From NCBI GenBank assembly GCA_016190155.1, contig JACPRB010000265.1:1-34326 (forward strand): a stretch of DNA of 34,326 nucleotides, written 5' to 3'. This document shows, piece after piece, positions 1 through 8,015 of this stretch. The DNA comes from Planctomycetota bacterium. Its GTDB lineage: Bacteria > Planctomycetota > MHYJ01 > JACPRB01. How positions within the stretch are numbered: the first letter of the stretch is position 1; every line of letters begins with the position of its first letter. Position numbers and translations under genes: made by a program. The notes under the pieces are model-generated. The model was not told the origin of the DNA. It made no database searches and was given only the letters and a program-made list of their open reading frames with translations.

Positions 1-338
1 TCGGTGAGGTAGGCGTTGAAATGGTCGGCGAGGTCGGCGTCGACCTTCCAGGCGTCGGTGCAGGTGAGGCGCAGGAGGTGCACGCGGGCGAGGGTGGGCA
101 GTTCGACACGGACAAATCCTTCCGTCTCGGCGCGGGAGAGGAGGGTGGTTCGGATGGTTTCGGGAGGGAGGGCATGGCCGAGGCGTTCGTAGCGTTCGCG
201 GATGGTGCGATGGGCCGGGGAGAGGAGGTCGGCGTCGCGGGGCTGGGGTTGCAGGAGGGCGATGCCGGCCGCGAAGGCGGCGACGAGGCCGAGGCCGATG
301 GCGACCGGAGCTTTTCTCTTGAACACGGCGACGGCCAT
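1..338 (-). CDS. Membrane-anchored protein of unknown function, N-terminal part (runs off the window)
   Basis: An open frame on the minus strand starts with ATG at 338 and stays open for 112 codons to the window edge, so the C-terminus is missing. Residues 1-9 carry basic residues (FKRK) and residues 10-30 form one hydrophobic segment rich in Gly, Ala, Leu and Val, which suggests an uncleaved signal anchor with the rest outside the cytoplasm. The visible remainder (LLSPAHRTIRERYERLGHA and following) is polar, with no motif I recognise. The start is divergent from the tRNA-Gly gene 45 bases away. No clear Shine-Dalgarno precedes the ATG, so the start is provisional. I do not recognise the family. 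Confidence 0.55.
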   Translation of the reverse strand, partial: MAVAVFKRKAPVAIGLGLVAAFAAGIALLQPQPRDADLLSPAHRTIRERYERLGHALPPETIRTTLLSRAETEGFVRVELPTLARVHLLRLTCTDAWKVDADLADHFNAYLT

Positions 339-346
339 TATATTAA
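319..346 (+). promoter_or_regulatory. Possible promoter of the tRNA-Gly gene
   Basis: TTGAAC at 319-324 and TATTAA at 341-346 are separated by 16 bases and lie about 38 bases upstream of the tRNA. Each box matches the sigma-70 consensus at four of six positions. The -35 box lies inside the start of the divergent gene. A shifted -10 (TATATT, 339-344) matches better but then the spacing is too short, so this is weak. Confidence 0.25.
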
Positions 347-383
347 TGAGCGTCGGCGAAATCAGCGCTTGGCGTTGTGCCGG

Positions 384-458
384 GCGGGCGTAATTCAGTG
401 GTAGAATGCCACCTTCCCAAGGTGGACGTCGCCGGTTCGAATCCGGTCGCCCGCTCCA
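384..458 (+). tRNA. tRNA-Gly (anticodon CCC)
   Basis: The cloverleaf can be folded by eye. The acceptor stem GCGGGCG (384-390) pairs with CGCCCGC (448-454). The anticodon stem CCACC/GGTGG encloses the loop TTCCCAA, with anticodon CCC at 416-418, which reads GGG. The T arm is CCGG-TTCGAAT-CCGG. The discriminator base is T455 and the CCA end is encoded at 456-458. The gene ends 16 bases before the alcohol dehydrogenase start codon, so the two may be cotranscribed. Confidence 0.96.
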
Positions 459-474
459 TCCACGATCTCGCGAC

Positions 475-1482
475 ATGATTACCGAAACGCGCGCGCAAGT
501 CCTCCGGCGCCAGGCCCCCATCGAAGAGAGGCCGCTTGAGGACGTCTCATGGCCTCGCCCGAAGCCCGGCCCCGGCGAGGTGCTCCTGGGCGTCCGGGCC
601 TGCGGGATCTGCCGCACGGACCTTCATCTCATCGAAGGCGATCTCCCCGCCCGCCGGCTGCCCATCGTCCCCGGCCATCAGATCGTGGGGATCGTGGAGG
701 AAGTCGGCCCGGGCGTCTCGATGCGCAAGGTCGGAGACCGCGTCGGAGCCGGATGGCTGCGCTCCACCTGCGGAACGTGCGACTATTGCAGAGGCGACTT
801 CGAGAACCTCTGCCCCGACGCCCGGTTCACGGGGTACGATGCCGACGGCGGTTACGCGGGCGCCGTGGCCGTTCCGGCGGCCTTCACGTACCCGATCCCG
901 GATCGGTTCGGGGATTGCGAAGCCGCGCCGCTCCTTTGCGCCGGAATCATCGGGTACCGGTCGCTCCGGTTGGCGGGTGTCCGGCCGGGAAGCACCGTCG
1001 GGCTCTTCGGATTCGGAGCCTCGGCGCACCTCGCGCTCCAGGTGGCCGTTCACTGGGGAAGCAAAGTGGTGGTCATCACGCGGGGATCGCACCATCAGGA
1101 AGTCGCGCGGCGACTCGGTGCCTCCTGGGCTGGAGCCCCGGACGAGCCCCCAAGGACACCTCTGGACTGCGCCGTGGTCTTCGCCCCTGCCGGAACGGTC
1201 GTGCGCGAAGCGCTCGCGGCCGTTCGTCCCGGTGGCACGGTCGCGGTCAACGCGATTCACCTCGACCGTCTTCCCGAAATGCCGTACCGCCTGCTCTACG
1301 GCGAACGAAGCCTCCGGAGCGTGACCAATTTCACCCGCCGGGACGCGGAGGAGTTCCTGGCTCTGGCCGCCTCCATCGGAATCCGGGTCGAGATCGAAAC
1401 GTACCCGCCGACGGCCGCCAACGAGGCCCTCACTCGAATGAAGCGACGCGAACTGCGGGCCGCCGCCGTGCTTGCCGTGTAG
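475..1482 (+). CDS. Zinc-dependent alcohol dehydrogenase family protein (MDR superfamily)
   Basis: This is a 335-residue medium-chain dehydrogenase/reductase that would oxidise an alcohol or reduce an aldehyde with NAD(P). The GroES-like domain has catalytic zinc ligands C43 (ACGICRTDLH), H68 and C155, and the structural zinc lobe is C99, C102, C105 and C113. The Rossmann domain starts near residue 174, with LFGFGASAHLALQ in place of the usual GxGxxG; this signature and the GHQ (not GHE) after the proline recall the TIGR02822-type subfamily. The ATG at 475 is chosen because the frame upstream of it runs through the tRNA; no good ribosome-binding site is seen, so translation may depend on readthrough from the tRNA transcript. 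The substrate cannot be told from sequence. Confidence 0.88.
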   Translation: MITETRAQVLRRQAPIEERPLEDVSWPRPKPGPGEVLLGVRACGICRTDLHLIEGDLPARRLPIVPGHQIVGIVEEVGPGVSMRKVGDRVGAGWLRSTCGTCDYCRGDFENLCPDARFTGYDADGGYAGAVAVPAAFTYPIPDRFGDCEAAPLLCAGIIGYRSLRLAGVRPGSTVGLFGFGASAHLALQVAVHWGSKVVVITRGSHHQEVARRLGASWAGAPDEPPRTPLDCAVVFAPAGTVVREALAAVRPGGTVAVNAIHLDRLPEMPYRLLYGERSLRSVTNFTRRDAEEFLALAASIGIRVEIETYPPTAANEALTRMKRRELRAAAVLAV

Positions 1483-1699
1483 GCGTTCACCGCCCTCGAC
1501 GCGCCGGACGCCGTTCCACGCTTCCGGAAGCGGATCCGGCATGACCGTAACGGCCTCGAGTTCGAGGAATGTCCGGCGGTGCGCTTCGAACTCGGCGCCC
1601 GGCTCGATGTTCCCGCCGGGGAGCTAGGACGCGCTCCAGATTGAGTATTCGGCTCATGTTCGATGGTAGAAGCCGCCCCTCTTGTCCTCAACGTCCTCT

Positions 1700-1727
1700 T
1701 TGATCACGGCCCGCGCCGGGGTACGAT
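1700..1727 (+). promoter_or_regulatory. Possible promoter of the DUF3568 lipoprotein gene
   Basis: TTGATC at 1700-1705 and TACGAT at 1722-1727 are 16 bases apart, about 30 bases before the ATG at 1757. Both boxes match at four of six positions. The wider gap from 1483 to 1756 otherwise holds no convincing gene. Confidence 0.3.
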
Positions 1728-1756
1728 TGTGCACGTCCCACGCTTTGGAGATCGCC

Positions 1757-2473
1757 ATGAAGAAGGTCGTCCTGCTGCTCGCGCTGTTCGTGCCGGGTTG
1801 TCTGGCGGCCGTAGTCATCGGAATCATCGCGGCCGGAGTCGTGGCCGTGGGAACCTATTCGTACGTCAATAACGTGTTGATCCGGAACTACGACGCCGCC
1901 TTGGACTCATGCTGGGAAGCCGTCCGGCGAACCGTAAAGTTCGCCAACCTCCCGACCGAGAAAGAGGCCGTCGACATGCAGCGGGGAGAGGTCCGCTCGC
2001 GGATGGCGGACGGCCGGCGGGTGGTGATCGCGCTGGAGAAGCTGACGGACAAGAGCACGAAGGTGTCCGTGACCGTCGGCGATTTCGAGAAGCAAGACAA
2101 CCGCGAGGCCGCGCAGAAGATCCACGAAGAGGTCTATCACCAGCTGACGGGAAAGTACGAGCGCGAGCAAGCAGGCCCCGACGCCGCGGCGAATACGATC
2201 ACGGAAGAGCACTCCGCCCCTTATGATCGCGTCTGGGAGGCCGCGATCGCCGGGGTGAAGAACTTGGGATTCCAGGCGGTCGCTCAAAGCCGCGATGCCC
2301 TCAAGGGGATCATCACCTGCAAGCGGGCGGATGGAACGGCCGTGGAGGTGATCGTGGAGAAGCTCGACAAGGGCGGCGCGTCGGTTCAAGTCCGCGTCGG
2401 TACCGCTCGGAGCGAGGAGAACGCGCGGGCCGGGCGGGCCGTGCAGACGCAGATTCGGGAGGGATTGAAGTAG
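1757..2473 (+). CDS. Lipoprotein with two tandem DUF3568-like domains
   Basis: The 238-residue protein begins with a lipoprotein signal (MKKVVLLLALFVPGC, lipid-attached Cys15) followed by a Gly/Val-rich segment. Residues about 33-135 (GTYSYVNN..., then CWEAVRRTV..., ending VYHQLTGKY) fit DUF3568, a family of small lipoproteins of unknown function. Residues about 150-238 repeat the same plan (YDRVWEAAIAGVKNLG, then a charged strand, then AVEVIVEKLDKGGASVQVRVG), so the gene looks like an internal duplication, whereas usual members are about half this size. GGAG at 1747-1750 sits six bases before the ATG and supports this start over the longer open frame. The function is unknown; it is probably anchored in a membrane facing the periplasm. 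Confidence 0.8.
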   Translation: MKKVVLLLALFVPGCLAAVVIGIIAAGVVAVGTYSYVNNVLIRNYDAALDSCWEAVRRTVKFANLPTEKEAVDMQRGEVRSRMADGRRVVIALEKLTDKSTKVSVTVGDFEKQDNREAAQKIHEEVYHQLTGKYEREQAGPDAAANTITEEHSAPYDRVWEAAIAGVKNLGFQAVAQSRDALKGIITCKRADGTAVEVIVEKLDKGGASVQVRVGTARSEENARAGRAVQTQIREGLK

Positions 2474-2494
2474 GAATCCGTCCTCGCCTATACT
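2465..2494 (+). promoter_or_regulatory. Promoter candidate for the MoxR/zinc-finger operon
   Basis: TTGAAG (2465-2470) and TATACT (2489-2494, five of six matches) are 18 bases apart. Transcription would start near 2501, just before the AGGAGG at 2503-2508 that serves the TTG start at 2516. The -35 box overlaps the end of the preceding lipoprotein gene. Confidence 0.45.
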
Positions 2495-2515
2495 CTTGCG
2501 GCAGGAGGACGTGCC

Positions 2516-2797
2516 TTGGCGGCCGAGATCCAGCGGAAGCGATGTGCCAACCACCCGGAGCGCTACGGCCACGCCCTCTGCATGACGTGCGGCAAGGTGG
2601 TCTGCCAGGAGTGCGCGACCCCGTGGGACGGGATCAACTACTGCGCCTCCTGCCTGGCCCGCCGCCGGCAGGGCGCCCGTAAAGGCGGCTCCGCGCTGTC
2701 ATGGGCGGCCCTCGCGGCGACGATCGTCCTGCTCTTCTTCGCCGCGCGCACGGCCATGGTCTGGGGCGCCGGTCTCTTGGTCAGTGCGTGGCCATGA
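2516..2797 (+). CDS. Small membrane protein with a B-box-type zinc finger
   Basis: This 93-residue protein starts with TTG; AGGAGG at 2503-2508 lies seven bases upstream and no in-frame ATG is available before the zinc finger. Residues 10-46 hold C10, H13, C22, C25, C30, C33, C43 and C46, the spacing of a B-box-type zinc finger. After a basic stretch, residues about 58-90 form one or two hydrophobic segments. It is therefore a cytosolic zinc module tethered to the inner membrane. The same module returns in two later genes of this operon (9792 and 10387). Its stop codon overlaps the next start in an ATGA, so the two are translationally coupled. The partner of the zinc finger is not known. Confidence 0.75.
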   Translation: MAAEIQRKRCANHPERYGHALCMTCGKVVCQECATPWDGINYCASCLARRRQGARKGGSALSWAALAATIVLLFFAARTAMVWGAGLLVSAWP

Positions 2798-3627
2798 ACG
2801 ATTCGCGCGACCTGTGCTCCCCGGCGGGCATCCTCGACGATACGCCCTGGACGATTTCCCGCGTCGGGCCCTGGCTGGGCGCCCTCTGGCTCTGCTCGAT
2901 CCCCCTGCGCTTGCTGCAGGCGAATTTCTTCCGGGAGCTCAACGATCTCGGCTCGCGCGCGACGCAGTACGCGGACCATCTGGGCGGTCTCGCCACCGGC
3001 GTCGTCCTCTCCCTGCTCCTGGCCGTCGCGGGACGAGTGGTGTTCGTTCGCGCCTGCTTCATCAGCCTGCAATCCGGTACGCGCGTCGGACGCGAGGCGA
3101 TCCGGATCTCCGCCGCCCAATACGGCAACGCCCTTTATATAACGCTGTTCGTCGAAACGCTCTTCGGCCTGTCGATGTGGCTCTTCGCGCCGATCCCGGT
3201 CGTCGCCCTGGTCTCATGCCTGGCGACCGTCGCCGCCTGCCGCGCATCGCGGCCCAGCCTCATCGAGCCGATCCGGACGGTCGCGCGATCGGTCGCCAAC
3301 CTCAAGGTGCTCGCGGCGCTCGCCGCCACCTACGTCATCGCGTTCCTCATCGCGTTCTTCAACATCGGCTTCGCGTTCGCTCTCGGACTCTGGGTCGCCG
3401 GCGGAGCGGGCGGGATCGATCTCGCGCGTTGGGGGCACATCCTCCGAACCAACGAGTTCGGAATACCGGAGGAATCGCTCGTCCGTTGGCTGTTCGTCGC
3501 GGGGACCGCGATGCTGGTGGAGCCCTTCTGCCTGGCCTCCTTCGCCGCATACCTGCATCGCGCGCAGGTGCGCGAAACAGGAGAGGACCTCCGGCGATGG
3601 TTCGAATCGCTCAGGAGGCGGCCGTGA
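2794..3627 (+). CDS. Polytopic membrane protein of unknown function
   Basis: This 277-residue protein has about six hydrophobic segments: near residues 24-40, 60-85, 110-130, 130-150, 170-205 and 235-260. No catalytic motif is visible. The ATG at 2794 overlaps the stop of the B-box gene (ATGA), and the end overlaps the GTG start of the DUF4129 gene (GTGA), so it belongs firmly to this operon. Similar polytopic proteins commonly sit beside DUF4129 in MoxR loci. I do not recognise a named family and would only call it a membrane component of the locus. Confidence 0.75.
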   Translation: MNDSRDLCSPAGILDDTPWTISRVGPWLGALWLCSIPLRLLQANFFRELNDLGSRATQYADHLGGLATGVVLSLLLAVAGRVVFVRACFISLQSGTRVGREAIRISAAQYGNALYITLFVETLFGLSMWLFAPIPVVALVSCLATVAACRASRPSLIEPIRTVARSVANLKVLAALAATYVIAFLIAFFNIGFAFALGLWVAGGAGGIDLARWGHILRTNEFGIPEESLVRWLFVAGTAMLVEPFCLASFAAYLHRAQVRETGEDLRRWFESLRRRP

Positions 3628-4613
3628 CGCTCGCGGGATGGCTGCTGCTGGCGGGGATGCTCGAACCGATCACTCTCGACGAGTACCGGTCCCGCCTGGT
3701 CGAGATACGCGCGGCGCTGGACCGCGCCGACCTCAAGGACGTACGTGCGCGCGCAGCCTCGCTGCGGGAGATCCGCGTGCGGGTCGGAGAAGACGAGATT
3801 CCGACCGACGGTTCCGTACTCGAGCCTCTCGCCCAGGCGAAAGATGTGGAGGCCGCGCGCGCGGCGCGCGGCGGGCTGAACTCCCTCATCCAGGCGCTCG
3901 GGGCCTTGGATGCGACGTCGCCCCCGGCGCCTGATCACGCACACCTCGAACGACTGCGACGAAGGCAGACGCCGGGAGAGATCCGATCCGGCGGCGAGCT
4001 GCCCCAGGCGCCGGAGAGCTTGATGGAACGGTTGAGGGCCCTGATCAGGGACCTCGCTGCGGCGTTGGAGAGACTGTGGCGCTTCATCCTGGAACTCTTC
4101 TCGTCGAAGCCGGACCCGGACGCCCCCTCCGGGATCCAAGGCGGCGTCATCATTCTTGTGATCGCCATCGTGCTCGCGCTGGGTCTGACGGCGCTGTTCG
4201 TGTTCCTCAAGCGGCGCAGGATGCCGAGCGGCGAGCTCCTCGGCTCCTCCGCTCCCGCCGCGCGCGTCGCGGACGAGGATCCCCTGTCCCGCGGCGCGTC
4301 GGAGTGGGAACGGCTCGCGCTGGAGATGGCAAAGGCGGGCCGCTTCCGCGAGGCCGTCCGCGCGTGGTACCACGCCGTGCTCGTCACGCTGTTCGAGGCC
4401 GGCGCCGCGCATTACCGCAAGGGACGGACGAATTGGGAGTACGCGTACGCGCTGTCTCCGGCCGTCGCGTGGCGCGCCTCTTTCGTGGAGGCCACGCGTC
4501 AGTTCGAGCGGGAATGGTACGGGGGCCGCGCGACGGCGGCCGACGCCGCAGAGGACTTCGCCGGCCTGGCGCAGAAGCTCCTGCGATCGGTGCGATCGGA
4601 GGCGCGATCATGA
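3624..4613 (+). CDS. DUF4129 domain-containing membrane protein
   Basis: This 329-residue protein starts with GTG, overlapping the previous TGA; AGGAGG at 3613-3618 lies five bases upstream. It has a hydrophobic N-terminus (TLAGWLLLAGML), a long helical polar region, one strong transmembrane segment near residues 172-195 (GGVIILVIAIVLALGLTALF), then a cytosolic C-terminal domain. That domain (GRFREAVRAWYHAVLVTLF, then YRKGRTNWEYA) is the DUF4129 signature, a family that accompanies MoxR and DUF58 proteins and is often fused to transglutaminases. No transglutaminase domain is present here. The function is unknown; it is thought to belong to a membrane-associated MoxR machinery. Confidence 0.85.
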   Translation: MTLAGWLLLAGMLEPITLDEYRSRLVEIRAALDRADLKDVRARAASLREIRVRVGEDEIPTDGSVLEPLAQAKDVEAARAARGGLNSLIQALGALDATSPPAPDHAHLERLRRRQTPGEIRSGGELPQAPESLMERLRALIRDLAAALERLWRFILELFSSKPDPDAPSGIQGGVIILVIAIVLALGLTALFVFLKRRRMPSGELLGSSAPAARVADEDPLSRGASEWERLALEMAKAGRFREAVRAWYHAVLVTLFEAGAAHYRKGRTNWEYAYALSPAVAWRASFVEATRQFEREWYGGRATAADAAEDFAGLAQKLLRSVRSEARS

Positions 4614-4879
4614 AACCGTGGATCGCCCTGGGAGCGTTCTTCGCCGCCGCCATCCTGTGGATGGCGCTCGATCGGAAGGTGCCGCGCAAGGCGTTCGTCC
4701 CGTATTCGGCGTACAACACGTCGGGCGAAGGTCTCTCGCTGGCCTTCGAGTACCTGCGGGCGAGCACGCTGGCTCGCCCGATCGAGCGCGCGTATCTGGA
4801 CCCCCGCGGAGTCGTCTTCCGCATCGCGCCGGACTCGGACGTGCCGCCGGGTCTGCGCAAGCCGACGTCGAAGGGCTGA
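4610..4879 (+). CDS. DUF4350 protein, N-terminal part, ended by an in-frame TGA
   Basis: ATG at 4610 overlaps the DUF4129 stop (ATGA). The 89-residue product has a transmembrane helix at residues 3-20 (WIALGAFFAAAILWMALD), then the start of a DUF4350 domain (PYSAYNTSGEGLSLAFEYL). It stops at TGA 4877-4879, but the same frame continues without further stops through GGTDALQDEEKEKPAHP and TPEEERWIRGGGRLVLG into the next entry. That is the expected order of a single DUF4350 protein of about 390 residues. The gene is thus probably one coding unit broken by a nonsense codon, or intact with a base error at 4877-4879. Confidence 0.6.
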   Translation: MKPWIALGAFFAAAILWMALDRKVPRKAFVPYSAYNTSGEGLSLAFEYLRASTLARPIERAYLDPRGVVFRIAPDSDVPPGLRKPTSKG

Positions 4880-4984
4880 GGCGGGACGGACGCTCTTCAG
4901 GATGAAGAGAAAGAGAAGCCCGCGCATCCCGTTCATCTCCTTACGCCCGAGGAAGAACGGTGGATTCGAGGGGGCGGGAGGCTC

Positions 4985-5791
4985 GTGCTGGGTCTGAACG
5001 GGCCGTACGCCGATGTGACGGCCGAAGCGATCTCCGACAAAGACGCGCCGGTGAAGGTGTTCCCGATGTGGTCCGGAGTCGTCTCCATCGCGCCGCCGAT
5101 CCCGCGCACGCTGCGAGGCGAGATGCGTGCCCATGCGATCTTCGCGGCCGGCGCGAACGCCGTCATCGCCCGCGAGCCCATGGGCGACGGGGATGTGATT
5201 CTGCTGGCCTGTCCGGAAGCCCTTCAGAATCGCCAGGTCGGCGTGAAGGACCATCTGTCGCTCTTGACGGCGCTGGCCGGGCGCGATCGGCCGGCGTATT
5301 TCGACGAGTTCGTCCACGGGCTCGAGGTGGAAGCCGGCGTCGTCGAGATCCTGCGGCAGTGGGGTTTCGGCCCGCTGCTGGTGCTGGCCTCGGCGGCCTG
5401 CCTGGTGGCCTTCTGGCGCCGCCGCATCCGCATCGGCCCGGCGGAGGACGACGCGCGCGAGACGCGCGTCGAGGCGATCGATTTCGTCGACTCGCTCGCC
5501 CTTCTCTATCAGCGCGCGCTTTCGCGCCGTCAGGCGTTGGCCCTGTACCGGCGCGCGTTCGAGCAGTCGGTGGCGCTGCGCTCGGGACTTCAGGGGGCGG
5601 CGATCGAGAAGCGCGCGAACGAGCTTCTCGGGGCGCCGTTGCCGCCCCTCAGGGAGGTGCGCGGGCGGGATCTCAAGCCGCAGGAATTCTCGAAGGGACT
5701 TCAGACGATCAATTCAGCGTTGGGGAGACTCCAGGATGAAAAGCGTATCCGAAGTGAGCGCCAAGTTCAGCGAGCTTCGCGCCCGACTTGA
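4985..5791 (+). CDS. DUF4350 protein, main part (coding really continues from 4880)
   Basis: The frame is the same as that of the 4610-4879 part, separated only by the TGA at 4877. GTG at 4985 is the first start-like codon shown here, but protein-like sequence already begins at 4880. The fragment holds the rest of the DUF4350 domain (MRAHAIFAAGANAVIAREP, then VILLACPEALQNRQVG), a transmembrane segment (GPLLVLASAACLVAFW) and a cytosolic tail (LYQRALSRRQALALYRR). This layout is that of DUF4350 proteins of MoxR loci, whose role is unknown. The end overlaps the moxR-like gene by 56 bases, more than elsewhere in the operon, so the last residues may not be original. If the TGA is real, this part could be made only by reinitiation. 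Confidence 0.6.
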   Translation: MLGLNGPYADVTAEAISDKDAPVKVFPMWSGVVSIAPPIPRTLRGEMRAHAIFAAGANAVIAREPMGDGDVILLACPEALQNRQVGVKDHLSLLTALAGRDRPAYFDEFVHGLEVEAGVVEILRQWGFGPLLVLASAACLVAFWRRRIRIGPAEDDARETRVEAIDFVDSLALLYQRALSRRQALALYRRAFEQSVALRSGLQGAAIEKRANELLGAPLPPLREVRGRDLKPQEFSKGLQTINSALGRLQDEKRIRSERQVQRASRPT

Positions 5792-6698
5792 CGGCGTCAT
5801 CATCGGCCAGCCGGCGGTGAAGGACCAAGTGCTCGTATGCCTGCTGGCGGGCGGCCATGCGTTGCTCGAGGGGGTTCCCGGAACCGCCAAGACGCTGCTG
5901 GCGCTGGCTTTGGCCAAGCTGATCGGCGGCCGCTTCCGTCGGATCCAGTTCACGCCGGACCTGATGCCGGTCGACTTGCTGGGAACGAACGTGTTCAATC
6001 CCAAGTCCCAGGCCTTCGATTTTCATCCGGGGCCGATCTTCACGGACATCCTGCTGGCGGACGAGGTGAACCGCACGCCGCCGCGCACGCAATCCGCCTT
6101 GCTGGAGGCCATGCAGGAGAAGGCGGCCACGATCGACGGCGCGCGCCATGAGATCTCGCCCGTCTTCTTCGTGCTGGCGACGCAGAACCCGATCGAGTTC
6201 GAGGGCACGTATCCCCTGCCCGAGGCGCAGCGCGACCGCTTCCTGTTGAAGATCCGCATCGACTACCCGCAGCAGGAAGACGAGGAGCGCGTGCTGGACG
6301 CGTACGCGTCGGGCAACCGCCTCCACGAGGACGCGCTGCGGGCGCTCCAGCCGGTGATCACGCCCGAGGACCTATCGGCGGTGCGCCGCGCGATCTCCGC
6401 GGGCGTGCGCGTCGAGAAGGGGATCCAGAAGTACATCGTGAACATCGTCCGGGCCACGCGGGCGGAGGAGTCGATCCAGATCGCGGCGGGTCCTCGCGCG
6501 TCTCTGGCGCTCCTGGAGGGGGCGCGGGCGCAGGCGGCGCTGCACGGGCGGGATTTCATCAGCCCGGACGACGTCAAGCAACTGGCGGCGCCGGTGCTGG
6601 CGCATCGCGTATCGCTCTCCCCGGAGGCGGAGATGCAGGGGCTGATGCTGGAGGACATTCTCAAGCGGATCTTCGAACGCGTGGAGGTGCCGCGCTGA
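5736..6698 (+). CDS. MoxR-family AAA+ ATPase
   Basis: This is a 320-residue AAA+ ATPase of the MoxR type, which acts as a chaperone-like ATPase in the assembly or activation of partner proteins, usually with a von Willebrand A or DUF58 protein. Walker A is EGVPGTAKT (residues 45-53), Walker B is ILLADEVNR (105-113), sensor 1 is ATQN (148-151) and LPEAQRDRF (161-169) carries the arginine finger region. Length and motifs are complete. GGGGAG at 5722-5727, eight bases before the ATG, supports the start. The stop overlaps the DUF58 start (TGATG). Location is the cytoplasm, probably at the membrane with its DUF58/DUF4129 neighbours. Confidence 0.95.
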   Translation: MKSVSEVSAKFSELRARLDGVIIGQPAVKDQVLVCLLAGGHALLEGVPGTAKTLLALALAKLIGGRFRRIQFTPDLMPVDLLGTNVFNPKSQAFDFHPGPIFTDILLADEVNRTPPRTQSALLEAMQEKAATIDGARHEISPVFFVLATQNPIEFEGTYPLPEAQRDRFLLKIRIDYPQQEDEERVLDAYASGNRLHEDALRALQPVITPEDLSAVRRAISAGVRVEKGIQKYIVNIVRATRAEESIQIAAGPRASLALLEGARAQAALHGRDFISPDDVKQLAAPVLAHRVSLSPEAEMQGLMLEDILKRIFERVEVPR

Positions 6699-8002
6699 TG
6701 CGCCCCGGACCGAACTTGGTGCGCGCGATGGCCGGCTTGGCGGCGCTGTCGCTTCTGGTGCCTCTCGTGCCCGAGGTGGCCTGGGTGCTCTGGGCCGCGG
6801 GCGTGGCGATGATCGCCGCGGCCGCCGTCGAGCGCCGGTTGCTGGGCACCGTCAGGTTGATCCACGAAGAGACATCGAAGTGGGTGCTCTCGCTCGACGA
6901 AGAGGAGACGATCTTCTTCACGCTGGCGACGAGCAGCGCGCGTGCCGTTCGATTGACGGTTCGGCGCGTATGGCCGGCGCTCCTCGACCGCGCGTCCACG
7001 ACCTTGCGCGGGGTGTGTCGTCCCGGCGAGGCGGTGACTTTGGAGTGCGTCGTGCGGGGCATCGCGCGCGGCCAGGTCGATCTGAGGCCGCCCGACGTCG
7101 CGATCAGCTTCTGGGGATGGGCCGAGCGAGTGGTCTCCACCGGCCGCGGCGCGGAGCTGGCGGTGGTGCCCAATCTGCGGGCCGTTCAACGGCTGCACGG
7201 GCAACTCAACGAATTCGTGCTGCGCGGCCTGGGACAGCGCACGGCGCCGCGCCTGGGCAAGGGGCGCGAGTTCGACCGTCTGCGGGAGTACAACATCAAC
7301 GACGACTTTCGTGACATCGCCTGGAAGGCCTCCGCGCGCCACGGCAAGCTCATCGTCCGGGAGTATCGGATCGACCGTTCGCAGGACATCCTCGTGTGCG
7401 TCGATCGGGGGCATCGGATGGCGGCGCTGACCACGCGCATCCGGCGCATCGATCACGCCGTCAACGCGGTGGCGCTCGTGTCGTACATCTGCAACCGCAT
7501 GGAAGACCGGGTCGGGGTGCTGGCCTTCGGCGCGGGCGTCGAGTCGGGCGTCCCGCAGGGTCGCGGGGCGTCGCACCTGCGTCGGATCACGGCGTTCGCC
7601 ACGGGGCTGCAGGCGGATTACATTCATACCGACTATCTGGCGTTGGGGGTGCATGTGCGGCGTCGTCTGCGCCACCGCTCGCTCGTGCTCATCATCACGG
7701 CCCTACCCGAATCGGGGGAGGAGCATGTCCTCGTGCGCGCGGTGCGCATGCTGCTTCCCACGCATCTGCCGCTGGTGGTGGTGCTGTCGGATCCCGCTCT
7801 CGAGGCGGCGGCCCAATCGCAGCCGGTGGACAAGGCGGAGCTGTGTCGCACGCTGGTGGCGCGGGACGTATGGATCCAGCGGCGGCGCATGATGCGGGAC
7901 TTGCGCCGTCAGGGCGCTTGGGTCATCGATACCGGGCCGGAGGACGCGGGGATCGATTCGGTCAACGCGTATCTCGAGATCAAGAGAAGGCAAATCTTGT
8001 AA
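6698..8002 (+). CDS. DUF58 domain-containing protein (MoxR partner)
   Basis: This 434-residue protein has two N-terminal hydrophobic segments (residues 8-24 and 27-43), a middle beta-rich region and the DUF58 core around residues 190-280, with LREYNINDDFRDIAWKASAR followed by LIVREYRIDRSQDILVCVD. The latter continues into a von Willebrand A-like fold with the start of a metal-site strand (VCVDRG). DUF58 proteins are the standard partners of MoxR ATPases. The ATG shares one base with the moxR-like stop. The enzyme or complex served by the pair is not known. Confidence 0.92.
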   Translation: MRPGPNLVRAMAGLAALSLLVPLVPEVAWVLWAAGVAMIAAAAVERRLLGTVRLIHEETSKWVLSLDEEETIFFTLATSSARAVRLTVRRVWPALLDRASTTLRGVCRPGEAVTLECVVRGIARGQVDLRPPDVAISFWGWAERVVSTGRGAELAVVPNLRAVQRLHGQLNEFVLRGLGQRTAPRLGKGREFDRLREYNINDDFRDIAWKASARHGKLIVREYRIDRSQDILVCVDRGHRMAALTTRIRRIDHAVNAVALVSYICNRMEDRVGVLAFGAGVESGVPQGRGASHLRRITAFATGLQADYIHTDYLALGVHVRRRLRHRSLVLIITALPESGEEHVLVRAVRMLLPTHLPLVVVLSDPALEAAAQSQPVDKAELCRTLVARDVWIQRRRMMRDLRRQGAWVIDTGPEDAGIDSVNAYLEIKRRQIL

Positions 8003-8015
8003 GAGCGCCTTTCAA

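Noticed and set aside
1530-1670. Minus-strand protein-like stretch LPGGNIEPGAEFEAHRR in the spacer after the alcohol dehydrogenase
   Set aside because: It recalls Nudix or cupin motifs, but a stop lies directly before it, no start is present, and downstream it runs as antisense of the dehydrogenase. It could be a remnant, yet the evidence is too thin to list.
4877-4879. TGA in DUF4350 as a selenocysteine codon
   Set aside because: The position is in a variable linker rather than an active site, no selenocysteine-insertion hairpin is evident just downstream, and DUF4350 is not a selenoprotein family.
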